A stretch of DNA of 21,561 bases from the NCBI GenBank assembly GCA_045580645.1, contig JAZNOG010000021.1, positions 1 to 21,561 of the forward strand, read 5' to 3'. The stretch is from HGM10836 sp045580645. GTDB taxonomy: Bacteria; Bacillota_I; Bacilli_A; RF39; UBA660. Positions 7,722 through 17,134 of the stretch are shown here, piece after piece (position 1 is the stretch's first letter; each line of letters begins with the position of its first letter). Both the position numbers and the translations under genes were made by a program. The notes under the pieces are model-generated. The model was given only the letters and a program-made list of their open reading frames with translations. It did no database searches and had not been told where the DNA came from.

Positions 7722-7748
7722 TTAGCACTTGTAACTTTTTAGTGCTAA
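7722..7748 (+). promoter_or_regulatory. CIRCE operator (HrcA binding site)
   Basis: TTAGCACTT (7722-7730), nine bases, then TAGTGCTAA (7740-7748). This matches the CIRCE consensus TTAGCACTC-N9-GAGTGCTAA except for the innermost base of each arm. It ends two bases before the hrcA ribosome site and overlaps the expected transcription start. It implies HrcA/GroEL-controlled autoregulation of the operon. Confidence 0.95.
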
Positions 7749-7760
7749 AGGGAGGCGATT

Positions 7761-8750
7761 ATGCTAACGTCTAGACAAGAAAAAATATTAGATCTTATTG
7801 TTAAATCATATGTTAAAACTGTTAATCCAGTTGGTTCTAAACAAATATGTGAACAGTTAAATTGTTCTAGTGCAACTATTCGTAATGAAATGGCTTCTTT
7901 AGAAGATTTAGGATACTTAGAAAAAACCCATATTTCATCTGGAAGAATACCCAGTGAAAAAGGATATAGGTATTATGTTGATAATTTAATGCATCCTAAA
8001 GAAATGAATGGTGATGATTTATTAAAACTTCAAATAATTTTTAATAATAATAAATTAGAAATAAATGATTATTTAAAAAGAAGTTTAGAAATTATTTCTG
8101 AAATAACTGATTATACTTCAGTAGTATTAGGTAATAAATCTAATGAAAACAAACTTAAAAAAGTAGAAGTTTTACCTATTGAAGAATCTAAAATGCTAGC
8201 AATTATTATTACAGATAAAGGTCATGTTGAACACAAAAACATAATAGTAGAAAATGTTCTTTTAGAAGATATTCAAAAAACTGTTGAGTTAATTAATAAA
8301 CTTCTTGTGGGAACTCCAATAGATGAAATTAATTCCAAACTAGAATTTGAAGTAAAACCAATAATAAATCAATATGTTAAACAACACGAAGCAATTTACA
8401 ATGCATTTTACGATGTGTTTAATGACTTTACAATGAAAAACGATGTATCGTTTGTAGGAAAAAATAAAATGCTTAATCAACCAGAGTTTAACAATGTAGA
8501 AAAAATAAAAAAAATATTTAACAAATTAGATGATGAAAATATTTTAGAAATGGTAGAAGAAGATAATAACGATATAAATATTTATATAGGAAAAGAATCA
8601 AATTTAGATGATGATGTAACAGTAATTAAAACTAAATATAAAAGTCCAAAAGATGAAGGAACAATAGCAATAATTGGTCCAAAGAGAATGGAATATGATC
8701 GCGTAGTTAGTATGCTTGAATTTATAAAAGAAAATATAGAAAACAAATAG
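7761..8750 (+). CDS. hrcA: Heat-inducible transcription repressor HrcA
   Basis: A 329-residue dimeric repressor that binds CIRCE and is inactivated when heat shock diverts chaperonin. The N-terminal winged-helix region is clear: LTSRQEKILDLIVKSYV, then NPVGSKQI, then CSSATIRNEMASLEDLGYLE and SGRIPSEKGYRYYVDNL (about residues 2-76), all hallmark HrcA motifs. The GAF-like and dimerization part follows to the C-terminus (IIGPKRMEYDRVVSMLEFI). Length is close to the family norm (about 340). The ATG has GGAGG at a 5-base spacing. It is first gene of the operon and sits directly downstream of its own operator. Confidence 0.97.
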   Translation: MLTSRQEKILDLIVKSYVKTVNPVGSKQICEQLNCSSATIRNEMASLEDLGYLEKTHISSGRIPSEKGYRYYVDNLMHPKEMNGDDLLKLQIIFNNNKLEINDYLKRSLEIISEITDYTSVVLGNKSNENKLKKVEVLPIEESKMLAIIITDKGHVEHKNIIVENVLLEDIQKTVELINKLLVGTPIDEINSKLEFEVKPIINQYVKQHEAIYNAFYDVFNDFTMKNDVSFVGKNKMLNQPEFNNVEKIKKIFNKLDDENILEMVEEDNNDINIYIGKESNLDDDVTVIKTKYKSPKDEGTIAIIGPKRMEYDRVVSMLEFIKENIENK

Positions 8751-8756
8751 GTGATT
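8749..8756 (+). promoter_or_regulatory. Ribosome site AGGTGATT that sets the grpE TTG start
   Basis: AGGTGATT overlaps the hrcA stop codon and pairs with the ATCACCT part of the 16S anti-Shine-Dalgarno region. It includes an in-frame GTG (8751), which is therefore ribosome site and not start; TTG at 8760 is correctly spaced. The same motif precedes the genes starting at 9259 and 15347. Confidence 0.65.
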
Positions 8757-8759
8757 AAA

Positions 8760-9258
8760 TTGGAAGAAAAAGAAACCATAGCGGTAGAGGAAAAAAGTAA
8801 GAAAAAAAATAAAAAAGAAGAAATATTAGAATTTGAAATAAAATTAAAAGAAAAAGAAGAAGAAGTTTTAAGAGCAAAAGCAGATCTTATAAACTATCGT
8901 AAAAGAAAAGATGAAGAAGTAAGTAGAATACTAAAATACGCAAATGAAGATATTATATTAAAATTACTGTTAGTATTAGATAACTTTGAAAGAGCTATAA
9001 ATATGGATAAAGAATTAAGTGAAGAAGAAAAAAACTTTCTTGAAGGTTTTAAACTAATTTATAGACAAACTAAAGAAATACTTGAATCTTTTGAAGTTAA
9101 AGAAATAGAAGCTCTAGGAAAAATATTTGATTCAAATTATCATCATGCAGTTTCTACTTTACATGATGAAACAAAAGACAATGAAGAAATTTTAGAAGTT
9201 TATCAAAAAGGATATATTTATAAGGATAAGGTCATTAGACCTAGTATGGTGATTATAA

Positions 9259-9269
<11 letters not shown>
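8760..9269 (+). CDS. grpE: GrpE, nucleotide exchange factor of DnaK
   Basis: A 169-residue homodimeric factor that releases ADP from DnaK. A charged, coiled-coil N-terminal half (KEEILEFEIKLKEKEEEVLRAKADLINYRKRKDEE written here in two parts: about residues 18-38 and 39-58) precedes the conserved helix (LLLVLDNFERAI) and the C-terminal beta domain with the family signature (FDSNYHHAVST, then KGYIYKDKVIRPSMVIINEK). TTG 8760 is chosen because the in-frame GTG at 8751 lies within the ribosome site. The end overlaps the next gene by 11 bases. Identity is certain; the exact start is likely. Confidence 0.95.
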
Positions 9270-11401
<2,132 letters not shown>

Positions 11402-11403
11402 TA

Positions 11404-11441
11404 AATTAAGCAGTATGCACTATTTGTGCATACTGTTAATT
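11404..11441 (+). terminator. Strong hairpin after dnaK (partial terminator or mRNA-processing structure)
   Basis: CAGTATGCAC (11411-11420) pairs with GTGCATACTG (11426-11435) around the loop TATTT. The outer AATTAA/TTAATT adds 6 bp across one bulged G. No run of U follows, so full termination is uncertain. It may attenuate transcription into dinD, or protect the dnaK message from 3' decay and so set different dnaK and dnaJ levels. Confidence 0.55.
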
Positions 11442-11485
11442 TGAATATGAAGTTTAAAAGAAAAAAGAATGGGGGAATAAAATAT

Positions 11486-12313
11486 ATGAACGAATTAGAA
11501 ATTAGTAACAATATATTTGAAAGTATAAAACATATAGATGAAAATGGACATGAATATTGGGAAGCAAGAGAACTTATGCCGTTATTAGGATATAATAAGT
11601 GGGAAAATTTTCATAAGGTTATAAAAAATGCAATGATCGCTTGTGAGATGAGTAATAATAATGTTTTAGACCATTTTCCCGAGGTCAGGAAAATGGTTGA
11701 CATAGGTTCAAAAACAAAACGAAAAACTATAAGTTATCATTTATCAAGATATGCTTGTTACTTAATTGCACAAAATGGTGATAGTAGAAAAAAAGTAATT
11801 GCGCTTGCCCAAACATATTTTGCTGTCCAAACTAGAAAAATGGAACTTACTGAAAAAGAATATTCTAGTTTAACTGAAGATGAAAAAAGATTTTATCAAA
11901 GAAACTTAACAAAAAAAGGCAATTATTCGTTAAATCAAGCAGCTAAAGAAGCCGGAGTTAAAAATTTTGACAAATTTCATAATGCGGGTTACAAAGGTTT
12001 ATATAATGGTGAGACTGCAGATGACATTGCAAAAAGAAAAGGATTAAGATATAGAGAGGATATTTTAGATAATATGTGTAGCGAAGAACTTGCAGCAAAT
12101 TTATTTAGAATATCACAAACAGAATCTAAATTAAAAAAAGATAATATTCAAAATGAAAATGAAGCAAATAAAACTCATTATAACATTGGAAAAAATATTA
12201 GGGATGTTATAGCAAAAAATGGTGGAACAATGCCTGAAGATTTACCAACCCCTGAAAAAAGTTTAAAACAAATTGAAAAAGAAAATAAAAATAAACTAAT
12301 AAGTAATAAATAA
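11486..12313 (+). CDS. dinD: DinD-like DNA-damage-inducible protein (BRO-N/antirepressor family)
   Basis: 275 residues, essentially the length of E. coli DinD (274). The opening contains NGHEYWEARELMPLLGYNKWENFHKVI, here given as HEYWEARELMPLLGY and KWENFHKVI (about residues 18-46), followed by CEMSNNN, HF, and ISYHLSRYACYLIAQNGD, the DinD/BRO-N signature. E. coli DinD is an SOS-induced protein reported to inhibit RecA-mediated strand exchange; that activity is not shown for this homologue. ATG 11486 follows GGGGGA (11471-11476); longer in-frame starts lack a ribosome site. No convincing LexA box is seen in the 84-base upstream gap, and the gene lies inside the heat-shock operon, so control may be by heat stress. 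The family is often carried by phages and mobile DNA, so acquisition is possible. Confidence 0.88.
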   Translation: MNELEISNNIFESIKHIDENGHEYWEARELMPLLGYNKWENFHKVIKNAMIACEMSNNNVLDHFPEVRKMVDIGSKTKRKTISYHLSRYACYLIAQNGDSRKKVIALAQTYFAVQTRKMELTEKEYSSLTEDEKRFYQRNLTKKGNYSLNQAAKEAGVKNFDKFHNAGYKGLYNGETADDIAKRKGLRYREDILDNMCSEELAANLFRISQTESKLKKDNIQNENEANKTHYNIGKNIRDVIAKNGGTMPEDLPTPEKSLKQIEKENKNKLISNK

Positions 12314-12326
12314 AAATGGAGGAAAA

Positions 12327-14132
12327 ATGGGAAAAACTAAAACTAGAAATGAAGTAGAAAATATTTATAAATGGGATTTAACTAAAATATATAAAGAAGA
12401 AAAAGAAATAAAAGAAGATATAGAAAAAGTTAAAGAGTTAACAAAAAAAGTGCAAAGTTATGAAGGAAAACTTTTAGATAGTGCAATTAATTTATTAGAT
12501 GCTACCAATCTATATTATGGAACAATGAGAATACTTGAAAAGTTAATTGTTTATTCAAATATGAAATTTCATGAGGATATGTCTATTTCAAAAAACAAAG
12601 TTTTAGCAAATAAAATAGATAAATTATCAGATGAGGTATCGTTTAAATTATCATTTTTTATTCCCGAATTATTAAAAGATACATACGATAAGATACTGGA
12701 ATTTGAAAAAGAAAATAAAGATTTAGAAAAATATCATAGGACATTTGAAGAAATATTTAGAGAAAAAGAACATACATTATCATTTAAAGAAGAAGCACTT
12801 CTTGCATCACTTGGAGAAGTATTTTCATCTTCTTCTGATAGTTTTGATATGCTTGATAGTGTTGATATAACATTTGATGATATTCGTGATGAAGAAGGGA
12901 AAACAGTAGAACTTAATTCAAGTAATTATACTAAATTTCTAAAAAGCAATGATAGAAAAGTTAGAAAAGAAGCTTTTGAAACATTTTATACATCATATGA
13001 TAAATTAAAAAATACTTATGCTAGTTTATTAAAAGGAAGTATTACCAGTGATAACTTTATTGCTAAAGTAAGAAATTATAAAAATTGTCTTAATATGTCA
13101 CTTTTCTCAGATAATATAGATGAAAAACTATATGATAAATTACTTTTATCAGTTAATAATAATTTAGATATAGTTTATGATTATATAAAATTAAGAAAAG
13201 ATGTTTTAGGACTTGATGAAATTCACATGTATGATATTTATGTTCCATTAACAAAAAACATTGATAAAAAATGGACTTATGAAGAAGCGAAAGAAATTAT
13301 TATAAAAGCTTTAGAACCACTTGGAGAAGATTATATAAAAAATTTAAAAAAATTAATGAATAGCAATTGTATTGATGTATATAACAATAAAAACAAAAGA
13401 ACTGGAGCATATTCTTGGGGTAGTTATGATACAGACCCATATATATTATTAAATTTTGAAAACGATTTTTATAGTGTTTCAACTTTAGCACATGAGCTTG
13501 GGCATTCTATGCATAGTTTATATTCAAATAAAAATCAGGAATATCATAAATCATCATATACCATCTTCTTAGCGGAAATAGCGTCTACTGTTAATGAAAT
13601 ATTATTAAATAAATATATGTATAGTATTTCTAATACAAAAGAAGAAAAATTGTTTTATTTAAATAACTTACTAGAAGATTTTAGAACAACTTTAATAAGA
13701 CAAACCATGTTTGCAGAATTTGAAAAAATAATTCATGAAAAAGAAGAAAATGGAGAAATTCTAACAGAAGAACTTCTTTCATCTACTTACTTAGATTTAA
13801 ACAAAAAATATTATGGAGATAATATTGTAAGTGATGATTTAATTAAATTAGAATGGGCAAGAATATCACATTTTTATAACAGTTTTTATGTATACAAATA
13901 CTCTACAGGTATTTCAGTAGCGTGCTCTATAGTAAGTGATATTTTAAGTAACAAAGAAAACGCTTTAGAAAATTATATACAATTTTTATCGAGTGGAGGA
14001 AAAAATTATTCTTTAGAAATACTTAAAAATGTTGGCATTGATATAGTAAATGACAATACAATAGAAAAAGCTCTTGATATGTTTAGAGATACTTTAAAAG
14101 AATATAAAAAAGTTTATTATGAGGAAGTGTAG
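12327..14132 (+). CDS. pepF: Oligoendopeptidase F (M3B family zinc metallopeptidase)
   Basis: 601 residues, the normal length for PepF, with no signal peptide, so cytoplasmic. It hydrolyses oligopeptides of roughly 7-17 residues in studied homologues. The zinc site is intact: HELGH at 389-393 (His389, Glu390, His393) and the third ligand Glu417 in [11 protein letters not shown]. The N-terminal lobe starts [10 protein letters not shown], as in the family. The C-terminal region carries the substrate-shaping [19 protein letters not shown] segment. The ATG has a near-perfect GGAGG at 5 bases. The gene starts 13 bases after dinD and ends 2 bases before dnaJ, so it is inside the operon. A role in clearing peptides released by stress proteolysis is inferred. 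Confidence 0.95.
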   Translation: MGKTKTRNEVENIYKWDLTKIYKEEKEIKEDIEKVKELTKKVQSYEGKLLDSAINLLDATNLYYGTMRILEKLIVYSNMKFHEDMSISKNKVLANKIDKLSDEVSFKLSFFIPELLKDTYDKILEFEKENKDLEKYHRTFEEIFREKEHTLSFKEEALLASLGEVFSSSSDSFDMLDSVDITFDDIRDEEGKTVELNSSNYTKFLKSNDRKVRKEAFETFYTSYDKLKNTYASLLKGSITSDNFIAKVRNYKNCLNMSLFSDNIDEKLYDKLLLSVNNNLDIVYDYIKLRKDVLGLDEIHMYDIYVPLTKNIDKKWTYEEAKEIIIKALEPLGEDYIKNLKKLMNSNCIDVYNNKNKRTGAYSWGSYDTDPYILLNFENDFYSVSTLAHELGHSMHSLYSNKNQEYHKSSYTIFLAEIASTVNEILLNKYMYSISNTKEEKLFYLNNLLEDFRTTLIRQTMFAEFEKIIHEKEENGEILTEELLSSTYLDLNKKYYGDNIVSDDLIKLEWARISHFYNSFYVYKYSTGISVACSIVSDILSNKENALENYIQFLSSGGKNYSLEILKNVGIDIVNDNTIEKALDMFRDTLKEYKKVYYEEV

Positions 14133-14134
14133 TA

Positions 14135-15241
14135 ATGGCAAAAAAAGATTATTATGAAGTTTTAGGGGTAGATAAAAATGCAAGTGAGCAAGATATAAAA
14201 CTTGCTTTTAGAAGACTAGCAAAAAAATATCACCCAGATGTAAATAAAGAAAAAGACGCAGAAGAAAAATTTAAAGAAGTTCAAGAGGCATATGCAGTTT
14301 TATCCGATGAAAATAGAAGAAAACAATATGACCAATTTGGACACGCAGCATTTGATAATAATCAAGGTTTTGGTGGTGCTGGAGGATTTGATTTTTCTAA
14401 TTTTGATTTCTCGTCTATTTTTGAAGATTTATTTGGCTTTGAATCATTTGGAGGAAATTCCTCAAGAAGAAGCCGAAATGTCAAAGGAAGAGATTCCCTT
14501 CTTGTTATGAAATTAACATTTTTAGAAGCAGCTCTTGGTTGTGAAAAAGAAATAGAAATAACAACAACAGAAAAATGCTCTTCATGTGATGGGGAAGGTG
14601 GACATGGGATAAAAAACTGCGACACATGTCATGGAAGCGGAACAGTAACAAAAGAACAAAGAACTATATTTGGAAGTTTCCTTACCAAAACAACTTGTCC
14701 TGCTTGTGAAGGAAAAGGAAAAACATATGATAAAGTATGCTCTAAATGTCGTGGCAAAGGAGTAAATAAAGTTACTAAAACTATAAGTGTAACTATTCCA
14801 GAAGGAATTGATGATGGAAACAGAATAAGAATGTCTGGTTATGGTGAACCATCTCCTTACGAAGGCCCAAATGGAGACTTATATATAGAATTTAAAGTAG
14901 AAGAACATGAATTTTATGAAAGAGATGGAAAAGATTTATATATCACACTTCCTATTACAATTACTGAAGCAATACTAGGTTGTAAAAAAGATGTAAAATT
15001 ACCTAAAAATGTTATTACTTTAACTATAGAAGAAGGAGCAGAAACTGGAGATAAACACAGAATAAGAGGAAAAGGAATAAAAGATGTGAATTATAACTCT
15101 TATGGAGATTTATATATAGTTATAAAAGTAGTAACACCTAAGAAATTAAACAGAGAACAAAAGAAGTTAATTGAAGAATTAAATAAAACTAATTTAGAAG
15201 ACAAAGAAATAATAAAATATAATAAATTTTTAAATAAGTAA
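14135..15241 (+). CDS. dnaJ: Chaperone DnaJ (Hsp40)
   Basis: A 368-residue co-chaperone that delivers unfolded clients to DnaK and stimulates its ATPase. The J domain covers 1-70 with HPD at 33-35. A Gly/Phe-rich linker follows (about 72-108). Four zinc-binding CxxCxGxG repeats lie at about 148-212 ([32 protein letters not shown]), then the two C-terminal beta domains. All motifs are intact, so this is a type I DnaJ. It starts 2 bases after pepF with AGGAAG upstream and is the last gene of the operon before a terminator. Confidence 0.98.
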   Translation: MAKKDYYEVLGVDKNASEQDIKLAFRRLAKKYHPDVNKEKDAEEKFKEVQEAYAVLSDENRRKQYDQFGHAAFDNNQGFGGAGGFDFSNFDFSSIFEDLFGFESFGGNSSRRSRNVKGRDSLLVMKLTFLEAALGCEKEIEITTTEKCSSCDGEGGHGIKNCDTCHGSGTVTKEQRTIFGSFLTKTTCPACEGKGKTYDKVCSKCRGKGVNKVTKTISVTIPEGIDDGNRIRMSGYGEPSPYEGPNGDLYIEFKVEEHEFYERDGKDLYITLPITITEAILGCKKDVKLPKNVITLTIEEGAETGDKHRIRGKGIKDVNYNSYGDLYIVIKVVTPKKLNREQKKLIEELNKTNLEDKEIIKYNKFLNK

Positions 15242-15292
15242 AATAAATTTTTGACAGAATTTGTCATAAGTTTATTTTTTTATTTTTTTATA
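15241..15292 (+). terminator. Intrinsic terminator of the heat-shock operon
   Basis: TGACA (15252-15256) pairs with TGTCA (15262-15266). The outer AAATAAA (15241-15247) pairs with TTTATTT (15271-15277) across a small internal loop. A long T-rich run extends to about 15289. It lies immediately after the dnaJ stop codon. Confidence 0.75.
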
Positions 15293-15321
15293 TTGAATAG
15301 ATAAAAAATATATGTTATCAT
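15293..15321 (+). promoter_or_regulatory. Promoter of the TasA-like surface protein gene
   Basis: TTGAAT (15293-15298), a 17-base spacer, then TATCAT (15316-15321) preceded by TGT, an extended -10. It lies directly after the operon terminator and about 25 bases before the start codon, so the gene is probably its own transcription unit. Confidence 0.6.
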
Positions 15322-15335
15322 TTATATAGAATAAT

Positions 15336-15343
15336 AGGTGATT
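15336..15343 (+). promoter_or_regulatory. Ribosome site AGGTGATT that sets the start at 15347
   Basis: AGGTGATT contains an in-frame GTG (15338), which is therefore part of the ribosome site. ATG 15347 follows at a normal distance. Same motif as before grpE. Confidence 0.65.
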
Positions 15344-15346
15344 AGA

Positions 15347-16984
15347 ATGAATTTTTTTGAGAAATTTAACAAATTAAAAAACAAAAAACAAATAAAAAAT
15401 AATGTTCCTACCATGCTTTTTATAAGTGCTTTTGCCTTATTACTAGTAGTGGGTGGAACTAGTTATGCATATTTAACTGATATTCAAGAAGGAACTTTAA
15501 TTAACACAGTATCCGCTGGTAATTTAGAACTTTCTTTAGATGATGAAAGTTCTGCTATTATACTAAATAGAGCTATTCCGCAACTAGATGATGATGCTTT
15601 AGAAAATAATAAAACTTACACTTTTAGTATGTCAAATTCAGGAACTATTCTTACACATTATGAGATATTTTTATCTAATGTTTGTAATACCTCTAGAGCA
15701 TATACAGTTGGTGATTCATTAATAACACCAGATGTTTGTGTTCCAGATCAATATATAAAAGTTGGAATAAAAAAAGGAGACAGCCCTTGGTCTATTGCAA
15801 ACTTTGAAAATGGAAAAGCTATAATAGACACTGGAGAAATTGAAGCTGAAGAAAGTAGTGAACTTTATACAATTAAATTATGGTTAGATATTACTACCCC
15901 TAGTGATTACAGCGCAATTGATGAAAATAATAATGACAGAGATGTTTTATTTGTAGCCAATCTAAATATTTTCGGTGAACAAAGAGGAGGAGAAATAACA
16001 TCTAGTAATATAGTTTTAGGAAAAGGAGAAACAAAAACCATTTCTTACTCTTATAGTGGAACAGAAGAAGCAACATGCTCTATTAATGATATTAGTATAG
16101 CTTCTTGTAGCTATGATAAAACTACTAGTGAAATTTCTGTAACAGGTTTAATCGGCGGAAGCTCTATGTTAAATATAAAGGCAGGAGATAAAATATTAAA
16201 AACTTATTCTATTGCTGTTTACGAAGCTCCAACTGTTCCAACAATAGTGGCTAACGATGGAATCGAAAGTGGAAAATGGCATATTAATAATACTGTTTTA
16301 TCATTTTCAGGAAGTAGCATAGAAAATGGATATGGCGAACCTGCATATTACTATGGTAAAAATGAATTTGAAATGCAATCAGGAATTTCAACTGATTCAA
16401 TATCTAATTCAGTTGATGGAGAATTATATTTTGTAAAAGCTTGTAATAGTGAATATCCTACTATGTGTAGTGACTTAGCAGAGTATGAGTTGAAACTTGA
16501 CAAAGAAAATCCTACAGTAACATATTCGAGAATAAATACTAACCAAGTAAATATAATATGTAAAGATTCAGTAAGTGGTATTAAAAGCACACAAGTTTGG
16601 TGGATTAAACCAGGAACAAGTTCATGGAGTTATGAATATGGAAGTGATTGGTCAGGTTATTCTACAAAATATACTACTGAAACAGTTTATTTTAAAACTG
16701 TAACCACAGGAACACACCAAATATCTACTACTTGTAAAGACATAGCAGGAAGATCTGCATCTAAAGATGCATCATATTATGTAGGATCTTCTGGTAGTGG
16801 TTCAACTTCAACATCAACAGGTTCTGCAAGTATTTCAGGAACATGTTCATGCTATGACACTGCAGCACCACAAACTTATCATTATATTTGCAGTAATAAT
16901 AGCCTAAAAAATAGTAGTCAATGCTCATCATTCTGTTCTGCGCGTGGCCTAGCATATTATGGTTCTACTTGTACATATCAATAA
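15347..16984 (+). CDS. TasA-like (SipW-type) surface protein with Ig-like regions and cysteine-rich C-terminus
   Basis: 545 residues. A basic N-terminus and a hydrophobic segment (about 22-41, ending GGTSYAYLTD) lead into AGNLELSLDDES, the typical start of SipW-dependent TasA/camelysin proteins. The beta module (about 55-210; YIKVGIKKGD, LYTIKLWLDI, VANLNIFGEQ) aligns in order with the protein at 5302. Next come a BIG2-like region (about 215-285) and a second Ig-like stretch with LDKENPTVTYSR (about 290-470). A Ser/Thr/Gly linker precedes a terminal domain with six cysteines (CSC, YIC, SQC, SFC, STC; about 503-543), probably disulfide-linked outside the cell. No LPXTG or second membrane span is seen. 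TasA homologues form matrix fibres after SipW cleavage; no sipW gene is in the window, so the molecule may remain membrane-anchored. Start moved from GTG 15338 to ATG 15347. Confidence 0.78.
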   Translation: MNFFEKFNKLKNKKQIKNNVPTMLFISAFALLLVVGGTSYAYLTDIQEGTLINTVSAGNLELSLDDESSAIILNRAIPQLDDDALENNKTYTFSMSNSGTILTHYEIFLSNVCNTSRAYTVGDSLITPDVCVPDQYIKVGIKKGDSPWSIANFENGKAIIDTGEIEAEESSELYTIKLWLDITTPSDYSAIDENNNDRDVLFVANLNIFGEQRGGEITSSNIVLGKGETKTISYSYSGTEEATCSINDISIASCSYDKTTSEISVTGLIGGSSMLNIKAGDKILKTYSIAVYEAPTVPTIVANDGIESGKWHINNTVLSFSGSSIENGYGEPAYYYGKNEFEMQSGISTDSISNSVDGELYFVKACNSEYPTMCSDLAEYELKLDKENPTVTYSRINTNQVNIICKDSVSGIKSTQVWWIKPGTSSWSYEYGSDWSGYSTKYTTETVYFKTVTTGTHQISTTCKDIAGRSASKDASYYVGSSGSGSTSTSTGSASISGTCSCYDTAAPQTYHYICSNNSLKNSSQCSSFCSARGLAYYGSTCTYQ

Positions 16985-17015
16985 TATAAAAATAAAAATT
17001 TAATGAATAATTTAT

Positions 17016-17049
17016 AGAATTTTATCAATTAAGATAAAATTCTTTTATT
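17016..17049 (+). terminator. Intrinsic terminator after the TasA-like gene
   Basis: AGAATTTTATC (17016-17026) pairs perfectly over 11 bp with GATAAAATTCT (17033-17043) around a 6-base loop, followed by TTTATTA. Confidence 0.8.
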
Positions 17050-17080
17050 ATGCATGTAATAATTTTAATTGTTATTTACC

Positions 17081-17110
17081 TTGAACTTAATTTATATTAC
17101 ATGTTATAAT
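17081..17110 (+). promoter_or_regulatory. Promoter of ftsK
   Basis: TTGAAC (17081-17086) and a perfect TATAAT (17105-17110) are 18 bases apart, with TGT just before the -10 (extended -10). It lies 24 bases before the ftsK start codon and downstream of a terminator. Confidence 0.75.
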
Positions 17111-17134
17111 TATATATGAAAGTAGGAATGTATT

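Noticed and set aside
11441..11456. LexA-type SOS box upstream of dinD (GAAT ... GTTT)
   Set aside because: The half-sites are degenerate and one base off the GAAC-N4-GTTC spacing, so it is not better than chance in AT-rich DNA.
14292..14625. Small frames on both strands inside dnaJ
   Set aside because: They are shadows of the Gly/Phe and zinc-finger coding region, with no ribosome sites.
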